In this document: positions 33,043-37,236 of the stretch, piece after piece
Layout of the letters: each line of letters opens with the position of its first letter
Numbering within the stretch: position 1 is the first letter of the stretch
Program-made: the position numbers and the translations under genes
NCBI RefSeq assembly: GCF_000472665.1
Contig: NZ_AXAC01000042.1
Span: forward strand, 1-37,236
DNA: 37,236 nt
Direction of reading: 5' to 3'
Source of the DNA: Acetobacterium malicum subsp. dehalogenans DSM 11527
GTDB taxonomy: Bacteria > Bacillota > Clostridia > Eubacteriales > Eubacteriaceae
Notes under the pieces: generated by a model
The model's database searches: none
What the model saw: only the letters and a program-made list of their open reading frames with translations
What the model was told of the DNA's origin: nothing

Positions 33043-33522
33043 TTATAGGCGATTGATTATCGTCGCAACAAATTTCTCAACACCTTGATCAATCATATTG
33101 ATCAAGAGCGCCTGATCTTCAAAATCAGGTGTGCATGTCAATATCCATTCTGCGATAGCATCCTGATTATTTTTATCATGAAATACATTTATTTCATCTG
33201 AAAAACTATCAAGTATCGATTCATGTGCCCTGGCAATATCGCGGTTCCGCGCCGAAAGCCATACCTCAAAGGACCCTTTTTCATGTAAATACACAATCGC
33301 AATTTTTAAACCCTGATCTTTTAATGGCTTTGTACTCAAAGAGAAATAAGACATATCCAGATATCCCTGATAGATGCTGCTGAAATCGTAGTGGGGGTAT
33401 TTTTTAATAAAAGCGGCTCTTAATTTACCCATAAACGTCAATATCCCTTTGTATGCAATTTGGATTTCACCTTGCTGCAACTGCTGCGTATACCCCGCTA
33501 CTCGTTTATTAAGCGTTTTCAT
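33043..33522 (-). CDS. DUF7000-like family protein
   Basis: The 159-residue protein follows GGAGG. Its order of motifs, EIQIAYKGILTFMGKLRAAF then YPHYDFSSIYQGYLDMSYF, LKIAIVYLHEKGSFEVWLSARN and a final helix, matches a Firmicutes family that I recall as DUF7000. It is soluble, with no catalytic motif. The function is unknown. It is preceded at 38 bases by a stop of a tiny signal-peptide-like frame (33562-33624). Confidence 0.6.
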   Translation of the reverse strand: MKTLNKRVAGYTQQLQQGEIQIAYKGILTFMGKLRAAFIKKYPHYDFSSIYQGYLDMSYFSLSTKPLKDQGLKIAIVYLHEKGSFEVWLSARNRDIARAHESILDSFSDEINVFHDKNNQDAIAEWILTCTPDFEDQALLINMIDQGVEKFVATIINRL

Positions 33523-33561
33523 TCTTTTGCCTCCAACAAATTTTATTTAGCTGTTTTGTCA

Positions 33562-33624
33562 TTATCCAGTCGCGCCAAAAAGCAATAATGCCATACACAT
33601 TAAACTAATCGCCACTCGTTTCAT
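33562..33624 (-). pseudogene. orphan signal-peptide-like frame (20 residues)
   Basis: After a GGGAGA ribosome site, ATG opens MKRVAISLMCMALLLFGATG and then a stop: a basic start and a hydrophobic core as in a secretion signal, without any mature protein. It is probably the 5' end of a secreted protein gene that was cut off, or a leader peptide. It lies just before the DUF7000-like gene. Confidence 0.4.
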
Positions 33625-33715
33625 TGTTTTCTCCCTGTTTATTAATAATAGATTACCTACGCATTTCTATCGCCAAGATTCAATCACCTGTTCCACTTTT
33701 TACTCTATGACCTCT

Positions 33716-34243
33716 TTAGCAATTCCAGTTTATTTTTGCCGGGTTCGTTTCATGCTCCACTGCTATGCTACGCAAAGCGGCTTCGATACGACCGCACTCT
33801 GCAGCGGCACATTGTTCAATTTCATCCCAACTTGCCGCTGTCCCGAGCTGATCATAGGCGACTGCCAAGGCCCCATAAAAAGCCAAACCAATACAATGCC
33901 GGGCGGAATGAATGGTCGATGCTGATTGACCGATGGCCCGGGCCGCCGCTTGCGCCACCGGATTCCCCTCTGCGTCACGGGCAGCGCCATGGCAGGCGAG
34001 GATTTCCTTTTTTGCCTGGGGCAGTTTGATCGTCCCAGACAACCATTCGCGAGCCGCCTTCAAAGCCTGCTGTGGTCGCAGATCATCCGGGTAGTCCCGC
34101 TCCCATAATGGCTGCATCACCGCTTCACTATAAGCAATCGCCCAGTTTGCAAGGGTTTCTTTACTCTGGGTTTCAATTAACGACATCAGCGATTGAATAT
34201 ACGGAGCCATCCAGTCACTGAGCATCTTTCTCGTTTTCGGCAT
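33716..34243 (-). CDS. Imm5-like putative immunity protein
   Basis: The ATG at 34243 (MPKTRKMLSDWMAPYIQSLM) follows GAGGGG; a start at 34294 lacks a site. The 175-residue protein is almost wholly helical, with DDLRPQQALKAAREWLSGTI (matching the DPRPREALxAARAW motif of Imm5-type proteins), AARDAEGNPVAQAAARAIGQSASTIHSARHCIGLAFYGALAVAY in pieces, and a cysteine-containing C-terminus. Imm5 proteins are predicted antidotes of polymorphic toxins; no toxin gene is adjacent, so the label is by similarity only. Two broken copies lie at 29345 and 32951. Confidence 0.7.
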   Translation of the reverse strand: MPKTRKMLSDWMAPYIQSLMSLIETQSKETLANWAIAYSEAVMQPLWERDYPDDLRPQQALKAAREWLSGTIKLPQAKKEILACHGAARDAEGNPVAQAAARAIGQSASTIHSARHCIGLAFYGALAVAYDQLGTAASWDEIEQCAAAECGRIEAALRSIAVEHETNPAKINWNC

Positions 34244-34298
34244 GTTTATTCCCCTCTTTTTAAACAGACAGTTCTCCCATATTCTGGTGTTCACTGTT

Positions 34299-34379
34299 CT
34301 AGCTCAGCACATCAGTAAGAGGTGCATCACTCCATCGGATTTTTAAATAACTCTCCAGACAGCCATCCTGGTTTTTGCC
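34299..34379 (-). pseudogene. 27-codon 3' remnant of an unidentified gene
   Basis: An open frame without a start reads GKNQDGCLESYLKIRWSDAP then LTDVLS and stop. The composition looks coding. It lies directly before the Imm5-like gene and after the ketopantoate reductase gene. Family not recognised. Confidence 0.3.
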
Positions 34380-34428
34380 TCAGAAAAATCAAAAAAACTA
34401 TCACTTCGGGTCATGTCAGCCTATTTTA

Positions 34429-35358
34429 TTACTGCACGCGATCTTGGAGCAGCAAATTATAATGCTTTATCATCGGCACATTCACCTTGAATTCTTCTGC
34501 AATCGCCAGTAGATTATCGACAAATAGCTCCTTTTCGTTCTTCTTTAACGGGTTCTCAAAATCTCTTTGAAAAGATGTTTTTGCCTCAAATGGAAATGAT
34601 TTTGCCTTATCCAGCGAACGCATTATTTCTATTTCTTCAAATTCGACCCCTTTCTGAGAAGCTAATTCGACAATTTCGGTCATAATCGCTTTCACATGAC
34701 TCTTTAACTGATTATTCTCATAAACTTCTCCTAATGTCTTTCCCGTTGCTGAAGTCACAATTCCATACGCCGCAATAAACAAATATTTTGTCCAAATCTC
34801 CAAATCAGGAATTGGCAAATAATCACAGTTAATACTCAATTCTTTAAGGATTGCCGCTGTTTGAACAGCCGCCTTTGCACCCTTGATTCGATCATCTCCA
34901 AAAATAATCCGCCCATTCCCACCCTTTTGTTTAATGACCCCAGGTTCCGCTACATGGGTTCCAACATAGACGCAGGCCGGCAAAACAGCCCCCTTATCAG
35001 TATCGATCCTTATTCTTTCGGGAATATTAATGCCATTCAGTAACGGTAGAATAACCGTTTCCGCTGTCATGACACGATTCACATCCTGAACCGCTGCCGC
35101 CAGATCATATGACTTCACACACATTAAAATCAAATCGGGTTGTGGGATTTCAAGAATATTTTGGGTCGCCATATCCGGATGTACTACGACGGTTTCATTT
35201 TCACCAATTAATTTCAATCCGCTTTTTTGAATTTTATCCAAGTGATTGCCCCGGGCAATCAAACTGATATGATAATGATTGTCGCTGTTATTTGGGATCA
35301 TTTTTGCTCCAAAATATCCACCAACCCCGCCAACTCCATAAATACAAATATTTTTCAT
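34429..35358 (-). CDS. ketopantoate reductase family protein (ApbA/PanE)
   Basis: The 309-residue protein starts MKNICIYGVGGVGGYFGAKM, the NADPH-binding GxGxxG of 2-dehydropantoate 2-reductases, and contains LMCVKSYDLAAAV and LPLLNGINIPERI (the catalytic-domain NG motif), VYVGTHVAEPGVIKQKG and IWTKYLFIAAYGIVTS, with the conserved lysine. The ATG follows GGGAG. The reaction would be reduction of 2-dehydropantoate to pantoate for coenzyme A synthesis, but many paralogues act on other 2-keto acids. No other pantothenate gene is near. Confidence 0.9.
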   Translation of the reverse strand: MKNICIYGVGGVGGYFGAKMIPNNSDNHYHISLIARGNHLDKIQKSGLKLIGENETVVVHPDMATQNILEIPQPDLILMCVKSYDLAAAVQDVNRVMTAETVILPLLNGINIPERIRIDTDKGAVLPACVYVGTHVAEPGVIKQKGGNGRIIFGDDRIKGAKAAVQTAAILKELSINCDYLPIPDLEIWTKYLFIAAYGIVTSATGKTLGEVYENNQLKSHVKAIMTEIVELASQKGVEFEEIEIMRSLDKAKSFPFEAKTSFQRDFENPLKKNEKELFVDNLLAIAEEFKVNVPMIKHYNLLLQDRVQ

Positions 35359-35398
35359 TAATTTTCTCCCTCTCCCTCGTTTGTTTTAATATCGGGGC

Positions 35399-35425
35399 AT
35401 GACAAGGGGACGTTTCGTTTGTCAT
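35399..35425. repeat. REP-like palindrome downstream of the transposase remnant
   Basis: ATGACAA and TTGTCAT frame GGGGACGTTTCGT, forming a hairpin 11 bases past the stop of the RAYT remnant. This is the best-formed copy of the repeat family dispersed over the window. Confidence 0.7.
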
Positions 35426-35435
35426 ACTCGTCATT

Positions 35436-35793
35436 TCACGGCCCGCTCCACCATCATCTTGCCCAGTCCCAACACTCGGCTCAATTGACGGATACTGCCA
35501 CCGGTTTCCTGCTGAATCTGTCGGATCAGCTGATTTCGCTTGTCTACTGACACTTCTCCCAGATTCTGGTATTCGGGTAACTATTCCCGCTTTTATGGGA
35601 TTGCAGTAAATGTGTGGTTGGCCATCAGACAATAGGCATACAACTCAAAGCCGCCGATTTCTCTAGTTTTATTCAGCTTTTCCATAAAAATTGATCGATC
35701 CGCATCATCCAGAAAAATATTACGCCCATCCAGACCTTTCAGCATTACATGGTGAACGCCGGTTGCGCTTTTAACCCGGGCTTGTCTTGCCAT
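35436..35793 (-). pseudogene. remnant of a REP-associated tyrosine transposase (RAYT, Y1_Tnp)
   Basis: The ATG at 35793 gives MARQARVKSATGVHHVMLKG then LDGRNIFLDDADRSIFMEKL and FELYAYCLMANH, the conserved RAYT/IS200-like N-terminus including the YCLMxNH motif. The middle of the gene, with the catalytic tyrosine helix, is missing. The DNA then resumes with THIYCNPIKAG-like residues. In another frame it encodes the usual C-terminal helix-turn-helix (KRNQLIRQIQQETGGSIRQL, SRVLGLGKMMVERAVK, stop at 35436). Intact RAYTs have about 250-330 residues; this one is internally deleted and frameshifted. REP-like palindromes flank it. Confidence 0.85.
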
Positions 35794-35849
35794 TTCTGAT
35801 TTCACCTCCTGCTTTTTTTCAAGTATATCATAGCTTGTTGATGATGATA

Positions 35850-35935
35850 AACGAAACGTCCCTATGTCATATGAACTTAACCTTTTGAGCTGATTAATCC
35901 GACTTTTTCACAGATCCCGAAACGTCCCGACGTCA
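35850..35935. repeat. two REP-like elements upstream of the transposase remnant
   Basis: AACGAAACGTCCCTATGTCAT (35850-35870, shown here as 21 bases less its first) and CGAAACGTCCCGACGTCAT (35917-35935) share the CGAAACGTCCC core with the element at 35399-35425. They lie between the transposase remnant and the AT-rich gene at 35989. Confidence 0.6.
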
Positions 35936-35988
35936 TATATCATGTGTAACACAATCAATCAACTTCGGAAAGAGACAAATTTAGTGAT

Positions 35989-36765
35989 TTATCTGAACTG
36001 TATAGCATTTTTATTAATTAAGTCAATTCGCAACCATTTTCCTTCAAAGTTTAAGTTTCCGATCATAGCGATTTGATACACTCTGCTCTCGTCCATAATA
36101 TCTTTTTTACCACCACGATATATTGAAGCTCTGAATTTCCATTCGCCATCTTTGTTTTGTGTTTTAAGGGTCAAAAGATAATATAGATATTCTTTGCCAT
36201 CACTGTTTTTTCCATTTTTTTCTTTGACAGACAATTTTACAGTTCCATAAAAAATGTGTAAATCTGTTCCATCAGACTTATCAATCCAACCAGCTAACTT
36301 CTTTCTTCTAATAGCTTTAAATTTGCCCGCTTCTTTGCTATCTGGAATTAAGATAGGATTATCTTTAGCTTCACGACCTGTGGTACCAATTCTTCCTTTC
36401 ACCCCATCCTTAGGAGCATTGTTGCAAAGCATATTCATCATTGCATTTAACTTATCTTGGACTTGATTATATGATAGGATCTCAACGTATTCTTTTACTA
36501 GCTTCTTAGAAGCATATTCAAAATTATATGAGCAATCTTCTAAATGATTTGCTGATGGGATTTTTTTTAAATGTGCACGCCTGAATGACGATTTATGAAC
36601 AAAATTCAGTTCAGCTTTTTGGCATTCTGGACATAGCATAAATCCTTTATATGGAGAATAGTCGCCGTCATGCTTATCTACATAGTCGCTTACAATCTCT
36701 ATATCACAAATATTGTCTGTTTTTATATAGAAAAATTCTTCAAAACTTTTGGTTTTAATAGTCAT
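35989..36765 (-). CDS. unidentified AT-rich protein with an N-terminal zinc-site-like region
   Basis: The ATG at 36765 (MTIKTKSFEEFFYIKTDNIC) follows AGGAGG; a start at 36795 precedes that site. The 258-residue protein has a CPEC-x-KAELNFVHKSSFRRAHLKKIPSANHLEDC region (given in family style; about 45-78), with two cysteines, histidines and a later cysteine arranged like the N-terminal zinc site of CoiA-type or nuclease-associated proteins. The C-terminal half is beta-rich (YLYYLLTLKTQNKDGEWKF, MIGNLNFEGKWLRIDL). The gene is clearly more AT-rich than its neighbours, suggesting recent acquisition. Function unknown. Confidence 0.6.
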   Translation of the reverse strand: MTIKTKSFEEFFYIKTDNICDIEIVSDYVDKHDGDYSPYKGFMLCPECQKAELNFVHKSSFRRAHLKKIPSANHLEDCSYNFEYASKKLVKEYVEILSYNQVQDKLNAMMNMLCNNAPKDGVKGRIGTTGREAKDNPILIPDSKEAGKFKAIRRKKLAGWIDKSDGTDLHIFYGTVKLSVKEKNGKNSDGKEYLYYLLTLKTQNKDGEWKFRASIYRGGKKDIMDESRVYQIAMIGNLNFEGKWLRIDLINKNAIQFR

Positions 36766-36776
36766 ATCAGCACCTC

Positions 36777-36950
36777 CTAAAAATTGGGATTCCAATTATA
36801 CTCAATTGCTTTTTCACATCTTCGTTTAAGATAAGTGTCTGCGAACCCTTTACATTTAGGGAATTTCATATAAACGTCATATTGAATTTGTGCAATGAAC
36901 TTATCATTTCTTGAAAATAAGGCACTGTCTTCATCTCTACGAATGGAGTG
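36777..36950 (-). pseudogene. 5'-truncated gene upstream of the AT-rich gene
   Basis: An open frame without a usable start reads HSIRRDEDSALFSRNDKFIA, QIQYDVYMKFPKCKGFADTY and LKRRCEKAIEYNWNPNF, and its TAG overlaps the ribosome site of the gene at 36765, so both were one operon. The 5' part is gone at about 36950, right where the IS3-type element begins. Family not recognised. Confidence 0.5.
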
Positions 36951-37020
36951 TTATCATAAAAGTGCAGTCCCAAATTGCAAGGAAATGAGGTAAAATAAAA
37001 ATAAAAAGGACTGACTAGTG

Positions 37021-37236
37021 ATGAAAAAAGTATATAGTGCCGAAGAACGCTATGAAGCGTTGAAACTGGCAAATGAGATCGGCAACAAAGCGGCTGCAGA
37101 GCGATTAGGTATAAAGCTCGATACCTTGTACACGTGGATCAGCAAAGCTAAAACCGGAAAGGTTGGTTATTGTGATAATCCAGGGAATATCCCAATAACA
37201 GATCCCAATCGTTTAAAACAGCTCGAAAAAGAGCTT
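37021..37236 (+). mobile_element. IS3-type transposase OrfA (5' part, continues beyond window)
   Basis: The 72 codons in view read MKKVYSAEERYEALKLANEI, GNKAAAERLGIKLDTLYTWI and SKAKTGKVGYCDNP, a helix-turn-helix of the IS3/IS150 OrfA type (AAxxLGIxxxTLYxW), then a leucine-zipper-like start NRLKQLEKEL. The start follows AAGGACT weakly. The left end of the element probably lies near 36945-36980; its right end and OrfB are outside the window. Confidence 0.85.

Noticed and set aside
27493-36950. Possible chromosomal integron, given single-gene units in one orientation
   Set aside because: No integrase gene is in view and the repeats do not have attC form; REP-like elements and gene fragments explain the spacing better.
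1-37236. CRISPR arrays, tRNA or rRNA genes
   Set aside because: No regularly spaced direct repeats, cloverleaf-like sequences or rRNA segments were seen on reading both strands.

Overview
This is a gene-dense bacterial chromosome window of moderate GC with clear Shine-Dalgarno sites. It most resembles a Gram-positive anaerobe of the Clostridia. Acetobacterium or another Eubacteriaceae acetogen is a reasonable guess, based on a URO-D-type methyltransferase, a FchA-type cyclodeaminase domain, LanFEG-type immunity genes and DUF3795. I could not test this by searching. No tRNA, rRNA or CRISPR array was seen.

Layout. 1-2760 (+): the tail of an unidentified gene; a three-gene envelope-type operon (SHOCT-like protein, small protein, 4-TM holin-like protein) that recalls yvlB/yvlD; then an Rrf2 regulator and a SAM methyltransferase that share an identical promoter-proximal operator motif. 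2825-5655 (-): a URO-D family methyltransferase, a DUF3795 protein and several gene remnants. 6235-11266 (+): a two-component system followed by an MacB/Bce-like ABC exporter whose promoter carries a BceR-type box; its 3' end runs into a truncated prolyl-tRNA deacylase. 11593-21100 (-): a metallophosphoesterase lipoprotein, an oleate hydratase with an N-terminal membrane segment, a TetR regulator, a second FtsX-type ABC exporter driven by a consensus promoter overlaid by a TetR-like operator, and selO. 21355-27472: a small conserved protein, a YoaP-type acetyltransferase, a complete LanFEG-RK lantibiotic self-protection module without a visible lantibiotic gene, and a GNAT.

27.5-37 kb is an accessory zone, mostly on the minus strand. 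Single-gene units (ClbS/DfsB-like, DUF1835, FchA-DUF924 fusion, GNAT, DUF7000-like, Imm5-like, ketopantoate reductase) alternate with decayed pieces: two broken copies of the Imm5-like gene, a broken copy of the YoaP acetyltransferase, an S41 peptidase without its catalytic core, a REP-associated transposase remnant and scattered REP-like CGAAACGTCCC/ATGACA elements. The window ends in an IS3-type transposase that lies beside a 5'-truncated gene.

The genes point to defence against toxic peptides and other antimicrobials (three ABC systems, a ClbS-like protein, an immunity-like protein), with substantial turnover by duplication, truncation and insertion. The best leads are the paired Rrf2 operators, the TetR-controlled ABC promoter, the orphan LanFEG-RK module, the FchA-DUF924 fusion and the repeated tail fragments of immunity-like and acetyltransferase genes.
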